DNA of 64,000 bases from Pseudomonas taiwanensis DSM 21245 (GCF_000425785.1 NZ_KE384453.1:98428-162427), one strand, 5' to 3'; positions 25,885 to 35,141 are shown, counted from the first letter of the stretch. Notes: generated by a model from the letters alone, not told the origin. Made by a program: numbers and translations.

Positions 25885-27576
25885 ATGGCGACTGATCAGG
25901 CGTTGACCGTGCTGGTGGCGGAGGACGGCGCGGCCGATCGTCTGCTGCTCGCGCAAATCGTCCGGCGCCAGGGACACCAGGTGTTTACCGCTGAAAACGG
26001 AGAGCAGGCGGTGGCGCTGTTCATCGAGCGGCGACCGCAACTGGTGTTGCTCGATGCACTCATGCCGGTGATGGATGGCTTCGAGGCCGCGCGGCAGATC
26101 AAGGCCCTGGCGGGAGAGGCGTTGGTGCCGATCATCTTTCTCACCTCGTTGAGTGAGGAGGATGCCTTGGTGCGCTGCCTGGAGGCCGGGGGCGACGACT
26201 TCATGGCCAAACCGTACAGCGCGGTGATTCTCGGCGCCAAGATCCGAGCGATGGACCGCCTGCGTCGCCTGCAGGCCACGGTGCTTGAACAGCGCGACCA
26301 GATCGCCCGCCATCACCATCACCTGCTGAACGAACAGCGGGTCGCCAAGGCGGTGTTCGACAAGGTGGCGCACTCCGGCTGCCTGTCCGCTTCCAACATT
26401 CGCTACCTGCAATCGCCCTACGCTTTGTTCAATGGCGATTTGTTGCTGGCGGCCTTCACGCCTTCCGGTGACATGCATGTATTGCTGGGGGACTTCACCG
26501 GCCATGGCCTGCCCGCTGCCGTCGGCGCCATGCCACTGGCGGAGGTGTTCTATGGCATGACCGCCAAGGGCTATGGGCTGGCGCAGACCCTGCGCGAAAT
26601 GAACGCCAAGCTCAAGCGTATCCTGCCAGTGGACATGTTCGCATGCGTGCTGTTGCTCAGTCTCAGCGTGCAGCGCGGTTTGGTGGAAGTCTGGAACGGC
26701 GGTATGCCTGACGGTTACCGGTTGTCGGCCAGTGGCGAGGTGCTATCGGTGCTCAGCTCGCGTCACCTGCCGCTCGGCATTCTGGCTCCAGAGCGTTTCG
26801 ACGACAGTACCGAAGTGCTTCCGCTAGCGCCGGGCGAGCGCTTGTTGCTGCTCTCCGATGGCGTGGTCGATACGGCCGATGACCAAGAGCGTCTGTTCGG
26901 TGTGCAGCGCCTGCGTCAGGTGCTGGCCGACAACCGTGACCCCAGCCTGCTGTTCGAAGAGGTCATGCAGGCGCTCAAACGCTTTGGCGGACGGCCCAGG
27001 GATGACATCAGTCTGTGCGACATCCGCATGTTCGCCCCAGGCGAGAAGGTGCCTGCGCCGACGTTGTACTCTGACAGCGGGCGTTCCAGTCCTTTGGACT
27101 GGTCGTTGGGGTTCGAGCTGCGGGGTGAAAGCCTCAAGCGGTTCAATCCGGTGCCATACCTGGTCCAATTGCTGCAAGAGATCCATGGCCTTCGGCCCAG
27201 TACCGGTCGTTTGCACAGCGTGCTCAGTGAGCTGTATTCGAATGCCCTGGAACATGGTGTGCTGGGCCTGGATTCGCGGCTCAAACGTGATGTTCAGGGT
27301 TTTGCCAACTATTATCAGGAACGCGCCCGGCGATTGGCTTCGTTGGTCGAAGGCCATGTGCGGATCGACCTGCGGGTTGAACCGCTGGAGCGTGGCGGGC
27401 GTCTGACCATTGAAGTGCGTGACACTGGCGCGGGCTTCGATGTTTGCCAGGTGTTGTCCCGCACGCCCCAGGAGCAGGGGCTCAGCGGTCGCGGCCTGGG
27501 GCTGGTGCAGCGGCTGGGTGACAGTGCCCAATGGATCGAGGGTGGGCGTTGCGCGCGGGTCTGCTTCGACTGGTAA
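25885..27576 (+). CDS. Response regulator/PP2C phosphatase with HATPase domain, HsbR-like
   Basis: 563 residues. There is an N-terminal receiver (VLLDALMPVMDGFEAARQIK holds the acceptor Asp), a SpoIIE-type PP2C domain from ~170 (GDFTGHGLPAA metal-binding loop, then LLLLSDGVVD), and a C-terminal HATPase_c domain (ELYSNALEHG, then GRGLGLVQRL). It can act as both phosphatase and kinase on the neighbouring STAS protein, with input from the Hpt protein. TTG 25873 is an in-frame alternative start overlapping the STAS stop; ATG 25885 is more likely. Confidence 0.88.
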   Translation: MATDQALTVLVAEDGAADRLLLAQIVRRQGHQVFTAENGEQAVALFIERRPQLVLLDALMPVMDGFEAARQIKALAGEALVPIIFLTSLSEEDALVRCLEAGGDDFMAKPYSAVILGAKIRAMDRLRRLQATVLEQRDQIARHHHHLLNEQRVAKAVFDKVAHSGCLSASNIRYLQSPYALFNGDLLLAAFTPSGDMHVLLGDFTGHGLPAAVGAMPLAEVFYGMTAKGYGLAQTLREMNAKLKRILPVDMFACVLLLSLSVQRGLVEVWNGGMPDGYRLSASGEVLSVLSSRHLPLGILAPERFDDSTEVLPLAPGERLLLLSDGVVDTADDQERLFGVQRLRQVLADNRDPSLLFEEVMQALKRFGGRPRDDISLCDIRMFAPGEKVPAPTLYSDSGRSSPLDWSLGFELRGESLKRFNPVPYLVQLLQEIHGLRPSTGRLHSVLSELYSNALEHGVLGLDSRLKRDVQGFANYYQERARRLASLVEGHVRIDLRVEPLERGGRLTIEVRDTGAGFDVCQVLSRTPQEQGLSGRGLGLVQRLGDSAQWIEGGRCARVCFDW

Positions 27577-27636
27577 GCCCAATGGTGGGTCGTGGGACGG
27601 CTCAGGCATAATCCAGCTTGATCAAGGAGTGAACAA

Positions 27637-27984
27637 GTGACTGACATGCATATTGACTTCAAGGTGCTCAGCGATTTGCAGGAGGTCATGGAAGATGGCT
27701 ACCTGCAATTGCTGGAGACTTTCCTGGAAGACTCCGAACGACGGTTGAGCCAGCTGCACGAGGCCAAGAATGCCCATGAGCTCGGTATTGCAGCTCACAG
27801 CTTCAAGGGCAGTAGCAGCAACATGGGCGCGGTCGGCCTGGCGAGCTTGTGCCATGAGCTGGAAGAGCGGGTCAGGCAGCAGCCGTTGTATGGCATCGAA
27901 GACCTGATCAATCGAATCGACCAGGAATACCTGGAGGTTCAACGCTTCTATCGTGGTGAGCGCGCGCGCGTTTCCGCCGGTTGA
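27637..27984 (+). CDS. Hpt phosphotransfer protein, HptB-like
   Basis: 115 residues, one Hpt domain with the phosphorylatable His54 in AHSFKGSSSNMGA. The GTG start is supported by AAGGAG at 27624-27629, seven bases upstream. HptB passes phosphate from hybrid sensor kinases to HsbR. It is the third gene of the partner-switch module lying between fliJ and fliK. Confidence 0.88.
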   Translation: MTDMHIDFKVLSDLQEVMEDGYLQLLETFLEDSERRLSQLHEAKNAHELGIAAHSFKGSSSNMGAVGLASLCHELEERVRQQPLYGIEDLINRIDQEYLEVQRFYRGERARVSAG

Positions 27985-27993
27985 ATTGCGACT

Positions 27994-28009
27994 TGGCGCG
28001 AGTTTTGCC
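27994..28009 (+). promoter_or_regulatory. Sigma-54 promoter of fliK
   Basis: TGGCGCG-AGTT-TTGCC with GG at 27995-27996 and GC at 28007-28008. It begins 10 bp after the Hpt stop and ends 48 bp before fliK. Confidence 0.7.
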
Positions 28010-28056
28010 TGTCTTTGCCCAGACGTTTTTTTTGTATTCGGCGCGGAGACCTCTCG

Positions 28057-29388
28057 ATGCCTGTCGCATCCAATCCTTTGTTGCAAGCCAACGCCGTGGG
28101 CAAGCCGTCGCGCGGGGTCGGCTCGGTGGTCGACAAGTCGCCGCAGGCGGCGGGCGGGCAGGGCGGCGGCTTTGACCAGGTGATGGCCAAGCAGGGCCGT
28201 GACACCGTGCCTGCCCGAGATGACAAGGCTGCGGCAGCCAAGCCGAAGGACAAGCCTGAGGCGACCCAGGACGGCAAGAAAGAAACTGCCGACAAGCCAG
28301 GTGTTGCCGATGGCGGCAATAAATTGCCAGCGGACGATCAAAGCCAGGCCGGTGCTAATGTCGATGCCGAGGCGAATGCTGCGCCAGTCAATGATTTGAG
28401 CGTGCTGGACGCGAGCCTGGTCGCTGGCCAGGTCACCGACGCACAGCCAGGCGCGCAACTGATCCAGGCCCAGGCAGAAGCGGTGGCACCGGTGCTGCAG
28501 GCTGCGGCGCAGCCTGTCAAACCGCAGCTGGTCAGCCCATTGCCGGAAGAACCAGAGATGCAAGCGTTCGATCCAGAGGTCGACCCGCTGGCCAACTTGC
28601 CGACCCTGCGCCTGGCCCTTGAGCAGAGCGCGCAGGCCAAAGGCACGGTGTCGGCACATGCCGCCCCGGCTGCCGATGCGTCTCAGGCGCAGAGTGATGA
28701 TGGTCAGGTGGCCGTCAATACCTTGGCGAACATGGTCGAGAAGCCGGAGGCTGACAGCGGGCAGTCGGAAACCGGTGAGAAGGCATTCAGTGCACTGCTC
28801 GAAGACGGGTTGAAAGACACCAAGGGCGCCAGCAGTGATACCCGTGTGGACGATTTTGCCAACCGCCTGGCCAACCTGACCCAGGCCGCCACGGCCAAGA
28901 CCGCCAATGCGGTGCCGGTGACCAGCAGCCCGCTGCACCAGCCGCTGGCCATGCACCAGAGCGCCTGGACCGAAGGTTTGGTGAACCGGGTCATGTACCT
29001 GTCCAGCCAGAATCTCAAGTCGGCGGATATCCAGCTGGAACCTGCTGAGCTGGGGCGCTTGGACATTCGCGTCAATGTGGCGGCGGACCAGTCGACCCAG
29101 GTGACCTTCATCAGTGGCCATGCCGGCGTGCGTGATGCATTGGACAGTCAGGTGCACCGTTTGCGCGAGCTGTTCGCCCAGCAGGGGCTGGCGCAACCGG
29201 ATGTGAACGTGGCCGACCAGTCGCGTGGGCAGCAGCAACAGCAGGCTCAGCAGCAGGGGTCGCAGTTGTCCGGGGTCGCGGCGCGGCGTGGCCAGGGTGG
29301 CGCTGAGCAAGGTGAGATTGCCGAGGCTTCACGCCCGGTTGAGCAGCAGGTTGTCATCGGCGACAGTGCGGTCGACTACTACGCCTGA
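28057..29388 (+). CDS. fliK: Flagellar hook-length control protein FliK
   Basis: 443 residues. A long low-complexity N-terminal part rich in Ala, Gln, Asp and Pro acts as the molecular ruler in this family. The Flg_hook (FliK C-terminal) domain follows from ~300, with LKSADIQLEPAELGRLDIRV and a Gln-rich tail. It measures the hook and switches FlhB to filament-type export. GGAGA at 28044-28048 supports ATG 28057. A sigma-54 site precedes it. Confidence 0.93.
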   Translation: MPVASNPLLQANAVGKPSRGVGSVVDKSPQAAGGQGGGFDQVMAKQGRDTVPARDDKAAAAKPKDKPEATQDGKKETADKPGVADGGNKLPADDQSQAGANVDAEANAAPVNDLSVLDASLVAGQVTDAQPGAQLIQAQAEAVAPVLQAAAQPVKPQLVSPLPEEPEMQAFDPEVDPLANLPTLRLALEQSAQAKGTVSAHAAPAADASQAQSDDGQVAVNTLANMVEKPEADSGQSETGEKAFSALLEDGLKDTKGASSDTRVDDFANRLANLTQAATAKTANAVPVTSSPLHQPLAMHQSAWTEGLVNRVMYLSSQNLKSADIQLEPAELGRLDIRVNVAADQSTQVTFISGHAGVRDALDSQVHRLRELFAQQGLAQPDVNVADQSRGQQQQQAQQQGSQLSGVAARRGQGGAEQGEIAEASRPVEQQVVIGDSAVDYYA

Positions 29389-29407
29389 GGGTTGTGGTGG
29401 GGTGAGG

Positions 29408-29576
29408 TCGAGCGCCGCCCGCGCGGCGCATCGTGAGCAAGGCTCGCTCCTGCAGACGCACGCGTTATCGCGCCGAGCACCAAAGCGGTCGCGCGCACAT
29501 CCCACAGGAATCAGGGGTCCGAAACAAACGTAGGGGCGAGCCTTGCTGGCGATGCGCCGCGCGGGCGGCGCTCGAT
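29408..29576. repeat. REP-pair composite element (copy B)
   Basis: Fills most of the 298-bp gap between fliK and fliL. The outer arms are near-perfect inverted copies of each other (TCGAGCGCCGCCCGCGCGGC at the left, GCGCGGGCGGCGCTCGA at the right), each followed inward by a REP core facing the centre. Its reverse complement aligns with copy A at 16589. The rest of the gap carries the fliL promoter. Confidence 0.85.
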
Positions 29577-29620
29577 CTCCATCCCCCGTCTGGCATCCGT
29601 CATGCCCGCTATGTCAAATC

Positions 29621-29636
29621 TGGCATAACACTTGCT
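29621..29636 (+). promoter_or_regulatory. Sigma-54 promoter of the fliL operon
   Basis: TGGCAT-N5-TTGCT, GG at 29622-29623 and GC at 29634-29635, 50 bp before fliL. It probably drives fliLMNOPQR-flhB. Confidence 0.85.
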
Positions 29637-29686
29637 CAAGCCACGTCATCCTCATTTGAAACCCTGATGGACGACGGATTATTGGC

Positions 29687-30184
29687 ATGGCGAAGAGCGA
29701 CGCAGTGAAAGACCCCGCCTCTAAAGGCAAACTCAAGTTGATCTTGCTGCTGGTGCTGGCCTTGCTGCTGGCGGTTGGCCTGTCTGTAGGTGCCACCTGG
29801 TTCATCATGCACAAGAGCGAACCCGCACCGGCCGCCGAGCCGACCGCGAGCAACATCAAGCCTGCCGCGATTTACGAGCCACTGGCCCCTGCCTTTGTCG
29901 TCAACTTCAACCAGAACGGCCGCCAGCGCTACATGCAGGTGAGCATCACCATGCAAGGTCGCAACCAGGCAGACCTGGATGCACTGAAGGTGCACATGCC
30001 GGTGATCCGCAACAACCTGGTGATGATGTTCTCCGGACAGGGCTTCGACACGTTGGCCGGCAGCCCCGTGGGGCAGGAGATGCTGCGCCAGAAAGCCACC
30101 GCGGTGGTGCAGGAAGTTGCCCAGAAGGAAGTCGGCAAACCGGTCGTCGACCAGTTGCTGTTCACCAATTTCGTATTGCAGTAG
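29687..30184 (+). CDS. fliL: Flagellar basal body-associated protein FliL
   Basis: 165 residues with one N-terminal transmembrane helix (LILLLVLALLLAVGLSVGATW, ~18-38) and a periplasmic FliL domain (EPLAPAFVVNF, then RYMQVSITMQGR). FliL rings surround and stabilise the stator. First gene of the fliLMNOPQR operon. Confidence 0.95.
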   Translation: MAKSDAVKDPASKGKLKLILLLVLALLLAVGLSVGATWFIMHKSEPAPAAEPTASNIKPAAIYEPLAPAFVVNFNQNGRQRYMQVSITMQGRNQADLDALKVHMPVIRNNLVMMFSGQGFDTLAGSPVGQEMLRQKATAVVQEVAQKEVGKPVVDQLLFTNFVLQ

Positions 30185-30193
30185 GAGTCCGCA

Positions 30194-31162
30194 ATGGCCG
30201 TACAGGACCTGCTGTCCCAGGATGAAATCGACGCCCTGTTGCATGGCGTCGACGATGGGCTGGTACAGACCGAGAGCGCTGCCGAGCCCGGCAGCATCAA
30301 GAGCTACGATCTGACCAGCCAGGATCGGATCGTCCGTGGTCGCATGCCGACCCTGGAAATGATCAACGAGCGCTTTGCCCGCTACACCCGCATCAGCATG
30401 TTCAACCTGCTGCGCCGCTCGGCTGACGTGGCCGTCGGTGGCGTGCAGGTGATGAAGTTCGGCGAGTACGTGCATTCGCTGTACGTGCCTACCAGCCTGA
30501 ACCTGGTGAAGATCAAGCCGTTGCGTGGCACCTCGTTGTTCATTCTCGACGCCAAGCTGGTATTCAAGCTGGTGGACAACTTCTTCGGTGGTGACGGTCG
30601 TCACGCCAAGATCGAGGGCCGTGAATTCACGCCGACCGAGCTGCGCGTGGTCCGCATGGTGCTGGACCAGTGCTTCGTCGACCTCAAGGAAGCCTGGCAG
30701 GCGATCATGCCGGTCAACTTCGAGTACATCAACTCGGAGGTCAACCCGGCCATGGCCAACATCGTCGGCCCGAGCGAGGCGGTGGTGGTGTCGACCTTCC
30801 ATATCGAACTGGACGGTGGCGGCGGCGATTTGCACGTGACCATGCCTTATTCGATGATCGAGCCGGTGCGCGAGATGCTCGACGCCGGTTTCCAATCCGA
30901 TCTGGACGACCAGGACGAGCGCTGGGTCAAGGCCTTGCGCGAAGACGTGCTCGATGTGTCCGTGCCATTGAGCGCCACGGTTGCCCGTCGCCAGTTGAAG
31001 TTGCGCGATGTGCTGCACATGCAGCCCGGTGACGTCATTCCGGTGGAACTGCCTGAACACCTGGTGCTGCGTGCCAATGGCGTGCCGTCGTTCAAGGCCC
31101 GCTTGGGCTCGCACAAAGGCAACCTGGCACTGCAGATCATCGACCCGATCGAGCGCCGCTGA
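30194..31162 (+). CDS. fliM: Flagellar motor switch protein FliM
   Basis: 322 residues. The N-terminal CheY-binding segment LSQDEIDALLHG is present, followed by the CheC-like middle domain (LEMINERFARYTR) and a C-terminal SpoA domain. Phospho-CheY binding here changes rotation. TAGGAG upstream fixes the start. Confidence 0.97.
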   Translation: MAVQDLLSQDEIDALLHGVDDGLVQTESAAEPGSIKSYDLTSQDRIVRGRMPTLEMINERFARYTRISMFNLLRRSADVAVGGVQVMKFGEYVHSLYVPTSLNLVKIKPLRGTSLFILDAKLVFKLVDNFFGGDGRHAKIEGREFTPTELRVVRMVLDQCFVDLKEAWQAIMPVNFEYINSEVNPAMANIVGPSEAVVVSTFHIELDGGGGDLHVTMPYSMIEPVREMLDAGFQSDLDDQDERWVKALREDVLDVSVPLSATVARRQLKLRDVLHMQPGDVIPVELPEHLVLRANGVPSFKARLGSHKGNLALQIIDPIERR

Positions 31163-31209
31163 AGGCGCGTCGGTCGCTCTCCACGAATTGAATGCCTGTC
31201 GAGGACATC

Positions 31210-31674
31210 ATGGCTAACGAAAACGAGATCACCTCCCCAGAAGATCAGGCCCTGGCCGATGAGTGGGCTGCTGCCCTGGAGCAGTCCGGCGACGCCGGTC
31301 AGGCCGACATCGACGCCTTGCTCGGCGGCGACAGCGGCAACGGTGGCGCCGGTCGCCTGCCGATGGAAGAGTTCGCCAGCTCGCCCAAACCCAAGGAGAA
31401 CGTCAGCCTGGACGGCCCGAACCTGGATGTGATCCTGGATATTCCGGTGAGCATTTCGATGGAAGTGGGCAGCACCGAAATCAACATCCGCAACCTGCTG
31501 CAGCTCAACCAGGGGTCTGTGATCGAACTCGACCGCCTGGCCGGTGAGCCGCTCGACGTGCTGGTCAATGGCACGCTGATCGCCCATGGCGAGGTGGTCG
31601 TGGTCAACGAGAAGTTCGGCATTCGCCTGACCGACGTGATCAGCCCCAGCGAACGTATCAAGAAGCTGCGCTGA
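31210..31674 (+). CDS. fliN: Flagellar motor switch protein FliN
   Basis: 154 residues: an acidic N-terminal third, then the SpoA/FliN domain (LDIPVSISMEVGSTEINIRNLL). It completes the C-ring with FliM and docks FliH. GAGGA just upstream supports ATG 31210. Confidence 0.96.
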   Translation: MANENEITSPEDQALADEWAAALEQSGDAGQADIDALLGGDSGNGGAGRLPMEEFASSPKPKENVSLDGPNLDVILDIPVSISMEVGSTEINIRNLLQLNQGSVIELDRLAGEPLDVLVNGTLIAHGEVVVVNEKFGIRLTDVISPSERIKKLR

Positions 31675-32127
31675 GTGAAGGGCATGATGCGGGCTGTCAT
31701 GGCCCTGGCCACCTTGCTCGCCAGCGAGGTGGCGATTGCCGCGGCAACGCCGACCCCTGTATCGCCAGCGGCTGCCGCGCCCGGTAGCCTGGGTGGTCAA
31801 CTGGCACAGATGGTATTCGGCCTGTTGCTGGTGGTTGGCCTGATCTTCTTTCTGGCCTGGCTGCTGCGACGCCTGCAGGGCGCTGCGCCCAGGGGCGGGC
31901 AGGTGATCGAGATCGTCGGCAGTCGTTCCATCGGTCCGCGTGACCGGCTGTTGTTGGTGCAGATTGGCAAGGAACAGGTGCTGATCGGCCACAGCCCCGG
32001 CAGCATCGAAACCTTGCATGTCATGGCCGAACCTGTGGATGTGCCCGCTGACGCACGTGCGGCGGCACCCGAGTTTGCCCAGCGCCTTCTGGAGCTGATG
32101 GGCAAGGATCAGAAGGACAAGAAGTGA
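31675..32127 (+). CDS. fliO: Flagellar biosynthetic protein FliO
   Basis: 150 residues if started at the GTG touching the fliN stop; ATG 31684 and 31687 are also possible. A signal-like start (MALATLLASEVAIAAA) is followed by one transmembrane helix (MVFGLLLVVGLIFFLAWLL) and the FliO domain (VGSRSIGPRDRLLLVQIGKEQVLIG). It helps assemble the FliP ring. Confidence 0.92.
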   Translation: MKGMMRAVMALATLLASEVAIAAATPTPVSPAAAAPGSLGGQLAQMVFGLLLVVGLIFFLAWLLRRLQGAAPRGGQVIEIVGSRSIGPRDRLLLVQIGKEQVLIGHSPGSIETLHVMAEPVDVPADARAAAPEFAQRLLELMGKDQKDKK

Positions 32128-32894
32128 TGACCGGCGCACTGCGCTTACTGTTGAGCATTCTGTTGCCAGTGGCGCTGCTGCTGGCTGCGCCATTGGCCGT
32201 GGCAGCCGACCCGCTGTCGATTCCGGCCATCACCCTGTCCAACACCCCTGACGGGCAGCAGGAGTATTCGGTCAGCCTGCAGATCCTGCTGATCATGACG
32301 GCGCTGAGCTTCATTCCAGCGTTCGTCATCCTGATGACCAGCTTCACCCGGATCATCATCGTCTTCTCCATCTTGCGCCAGGCCCTGGGCCTGCAGCAGA
32401 CGCCGTCCAACCAGGTGCTGACGGGCATGGCGCTGTTCTTGACCCTGTTCATCATGGCGCCCGTGTTCGACCGGGTGAACAAGGATGCCCTGCAGCCTTA
32501 CCTGGCCGAGCAGATGACTGCTCAGCAGGCCATCGACAAGGCCCAGGGGCCGCTCAAGGACTTCATGCTGGCACAGACCCGGCAGAGCGACCTGGACCTG
32601 TTCATGCGCCTGTCCAAGCGGACCGACATCGCAGGCCCCGACCAGGTGCCGCTGACCATTTTGGTGCCAGCCTTCGTCACCTCCGAGCTCAAGACCGCGT
32701 TCCAGATCGGCTTCATGATCTTCATCCCGTTCCTGATCATCGACATGGTGGTCGCCAGCGTGCTGATGGCCATGGGTATGATGATGCTGTCGCCGCTGAT
32801 CATTTCGTTGCCGTTCAAGATCATGCTGTTCGTGCTGGTCGACGGCTGGGCGCTGATCATGGGCACACTGGCCGGCAGTTTCGGCGGCGTCTGA
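32127..32894 (+). CDS. fliP: Flagellar export gate protein FliP
   Basis: 255 residues. A cleavable signal peptide (LLLSILLPVALLLAAPLAVAA) precedes the characteristic four-helix FliP core (IPAFVILMTSFTRIIIVFSIL near 60-80, then VLMAMGMMML). It forms the core of the export channel with FliQ and FliR. The start is ATG 32127, one base into the fliO stop; GTG 32124 is an alternative. Confidence 0.96.
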   Translation: MTGALRLLLSILLPVALLLAAPLAVAADPLSIPAITLSNTPDGQQEYSVSLQILLIMTALSFIPAFVILMTSFTRIIIVFSILRQALGLQQTPSNQVLTGMALFLTLFIMAPVFDRVNKDALQPYLAEQMTAQQAIDKAQGPLKDFMLAQTRQSDLDLFMRLSKRTDIAGPDQVPLTILVPAFVTSELKTAFQIGFMIFIPFLIIDMVVASVLMAMGMMMLSPLIISLPFKIMLFVLVDGWALIMGTLAGSFGGV

Positions 32895-32915
32895 CGCTGT
32901 CAAGGAGAGTCTTGC

Positions 32916-33185
32916 ATGACCCCAGAAGTAGCCGTCGACCTGTTTCGCGATGCCCTCTGGCTAACCACGCTGATGGTTGCCGTGTTGGTGGTGCCGAGCC
33001 TGTTGGTCGGCCTGGTGGTGGCGATGTTCCAGGCTGCCACCCAGATCAACGAACAGACCCTGAGCTTCCTGCCGCGCCTGCTGGTGATGCTGGTGACGCT
33101 GATCGTCGCCGGGCCATGGCTGGTGCAGAAGTTCATGGAGTACATCACCGGCCTGTACTCCAGCATTCCGCAACTGATCGGGTGA
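32916..33185 (+). CDS. fliQ: Flagellar export gate protein FliQ
   Basis: 89 residues with two transmembrane helices (LMVAVLVVPSLLVGLVVAMFQAA-type and LLVMLVTLIVAGPWL). Conserved FQAATQINEQTLSFLP lies between them. Normal length for the family; AAGGAGAG upstream. Confidence 0.96.
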   Translation: MTPEVAVDLFRDALWLTTLMVAVLVVPSLLVGLVVAMFQAATQINEQTLSFLPRLLVMLVTLIVAGPWLVQKFMEYITGLYSSIPQLIG

Positions 33186-33192
33186 GGCAGGC

Positions 33193-33969
33193 ATGCTGGA
33201 GCTGACCGACGCGCAGATCGGCACTTGGGTCGCCACCTTCGTCCTGCCACTGTTTCGCGTGACGGCCGTGCTGATGACCATGCCGATCTTCGGCACGCGG
33301 ATGCTGCCGGCGCGGGTGCGTCTTTACGCTGCCTTGGCCATCACCGTGGTGATCGTCCCGGGTCTGCCGCCGCTGCCTGAATTCGACCCTTTGAGCCTTC
33401 GTGGCCTGCTGCTGTGTGGCGAGCAGATCATTGTCGGTGCGTTGTTCGGTTTCTCATTGCAGCTGTTGTTCCAGGCGTTCGTGATCGCCGGTCAGATCAT
33501 TGCGATCCAGATGGGTATGGCCTTCGCGTCGATGGTGGACCCGGCCAACGGCGTCAACGTAGCGGTGGTCAGCCAGTTCATGACCATGCTGGTGAGTGTG
33601 TTGTTCCTGGTGATGAACGGCCACCTGGTGGTGTTCGAGGTCTTGACCGAGAGCTTCACCACCTTGCCGGTGGGCAACGCGCTGGTCGTCACTCATTTCT
33701 GGGAAATGGCTGGCCGGCTGGGCTGGGTGTTCGGTGCGGGTTTGTTGCTGATCCTGCCGGCAATCGCCGCCTTGTTGGTGGTGAACATCGCCTTCGGCGT
33801 GATGACCCGTGCCGCGCCGCAGTTGAACATCTTTTCCATCGGCTTCCCACTCACCTTGGTGCTGGGTATGGGTATTTTCTGGGTGGGTCTGGCCGATATT
33901 CTTTCCCACTACCAGGCATTGGCCAGCGAAGCGCTGCAATGGCTGCGTGAGCTGGCAAGGGCGCGCTGA
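33193..33969 (+). CDS. fliR: Flagellar export gate protein FliR
   Basis: 258 residues, polytopic membrane protein with about six hydrophobic segments. The N-terminal FRVTAVLMTMPIFGTRMLPARVRL and the central GMAFASMVDPANG are FliR signatures. It joins FliP and FliQ in the export gate and is followed 2 bp later by flhB. Confidence 0.95.
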   Translation: MLELTDAQIGTWVATFVLPLFRVTAVLMTMPIFGTRMLPARVRLYAALAITVVIVPGLPPLPEFDPLSLRGLLLCGEQIIVGALFGFSLQLLFQAFVIAGQIIAIQMGMAFASMVDPANGVNVAVVSQFMTMLVSVLFLVMNGHLVVFEVLTESFTTLPVGNALVVTHFWEMAGRLGWVFGAGLLLILPAIAALLVVNIAFGVMTRAAPQLNIFSIGFPLTLVLGMGIFWVGLADILSHYQALASEALQWLRELARAR

Positions 33970-33971
33970 GC

Positions 33972-35114
33972 ATGGCTGAGAGCGAGAGCGGTCAGGACAA
34001 GACAGAAGAACCCACCGACAAGCGCAAGCGCGACGCGCGCGAAAAAGGTGAGATTGCCCGTTCCAAGGAACTGAACACCGTGGCCGTGACCCTGGCCGGG
34101 GCCGGCGGATTGTTGGCGTTCGGCGGCTACATGGCCGAGACCTTGCTCGAAATGATGCGCCTGAACTTCAGCCTGACCCGCGAGGTGATCGTCGATGAGC
34201 GTTCGATGGGCGCGTTTCTGCTGGCCTCGGGCAAGATGGCGATCTGGGCGAGCCAGCCGGTGTTGATTCTGTTGTTCGTCATCTCGTTCGTCGCGCCCAT
34301 TGCCCTGGGCGGGTTCCTGTTCTCCGGCAGCCTGCTGCAACCCAAGTTCAGCCGAATGAACCCGTTGGCGGGGATCAAGCGGATGTTCTCGATGCATGCG
34401 CTTACCGAATTGCTCAAGGCGATTGCCAAGTTTTTCGTGATCCTGGTCGTGGCGCTGCTGGTATTGGCGTCTGACCGCCAGGCCTTGCTGTCGATTGCCA
34501 ACGAGCCGCTGGACCAGGCGATCATCCATAGCGTTCAGGTGGTGGGGTGGAGTGCCTTGTGGATGGCGGCGGGGTTATTGCTGATCGCCGCGGTCGACGT
34601 GCCGTTCCAGCTGTACCAGACGCACAAGAAATTGAAGATGACCAAGCAGGAAGTGCGGGACGAGTACAAGGACACCGAAGGCAAGCCGGAGGTGAAGCAG
34701 CGTATCCGTCAGCTGCAGCGGGAGATATCGCAGCGGCGCATGATGGCGGCGGTGCCAGAGGCTGACGTGATCATCACCAACCCGACGCACTATGCGGTGG
34801 CCTTGCAGTACGACCCCGAGAAGGGTGGAGTAGCGCCCTTGCTGGTGGCCAAGGGCACTGATTTCGTTGCCTTGAAGATTCGTGAGATCGGTATCGAGCA
34901 CAAGGTGCAGATCCTTGAGTCGCCCGCTCTGGCCCGAGCCATTTACTACTCTACCGAGCTTGAGCAGGAGATCCCTGCAGGGTTGTACCTGGCGGTCGCG
35001 CAGGTGTTGGCCTATGTATTCCAGATCCGCCAGTACCGTGCGGGCAAGGGCAAGCGGCCGGATCCGCTCAAGGACGACCTGCCGATTCCGCCGGACCTGC
35101 GGCGCGATAGCTGA
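33972..35114 (+). CDS. flhB: Flagellar export switch protein FlhB
   Basis: 380 residues: a basic N-terminus (DKTEEPTDKRKRDAREKG), four hydrophobic segments, and a cytoplasmic domain with the self-cleavage site NPTH at 270-273. Cleavage and FliK contact change substrate specificity. A second, truncated FlhB-like gene lies at 52.3 kb. Confidence 0.97.
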   Translation: MAESESGQDKTEEPTDKRKRDAREKGEIARSKELNTVAVTLAGAGGLLAFGGYMAETLLEMMRLNFSLTREVIVDERSMGAFLLASGKMAIWASQPVLILLFVISFVAPIALGGFLFSGSLLQPKFSRMNPLAGIKRMFSMHALTELLKAIAKFFVILVVALLVLASDRQALLSIANEPLDQAIIHSVQVVGWSALWMAAGLLLIAAVDVPFQLYQTHKKLKMTKQEVRDEYKDTEGKPEVKQRIRQLQREISQRRMMAAVPEADVIITNPTHYAVALQYDPEKGGVAPLLVAKGTDFVALKIREIGIEHKVQILESPALARAIYYSTELEQEIPAGLYLAVAQVLAYVFQIRQYRAGKGKRPDPLKDDLPIPPDLRRDS

Positions 35115-35141
35115 GCTGGGATTGGTGATGGGACTGGGAGT

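Noticed and set aside
27622..29310. Long minus-strand frame opposite fliK and the Hpt gene
   Set aside because: Antisense shadow with a low-complexity composition and no motif; fliK and the Hpt protein explain the region.
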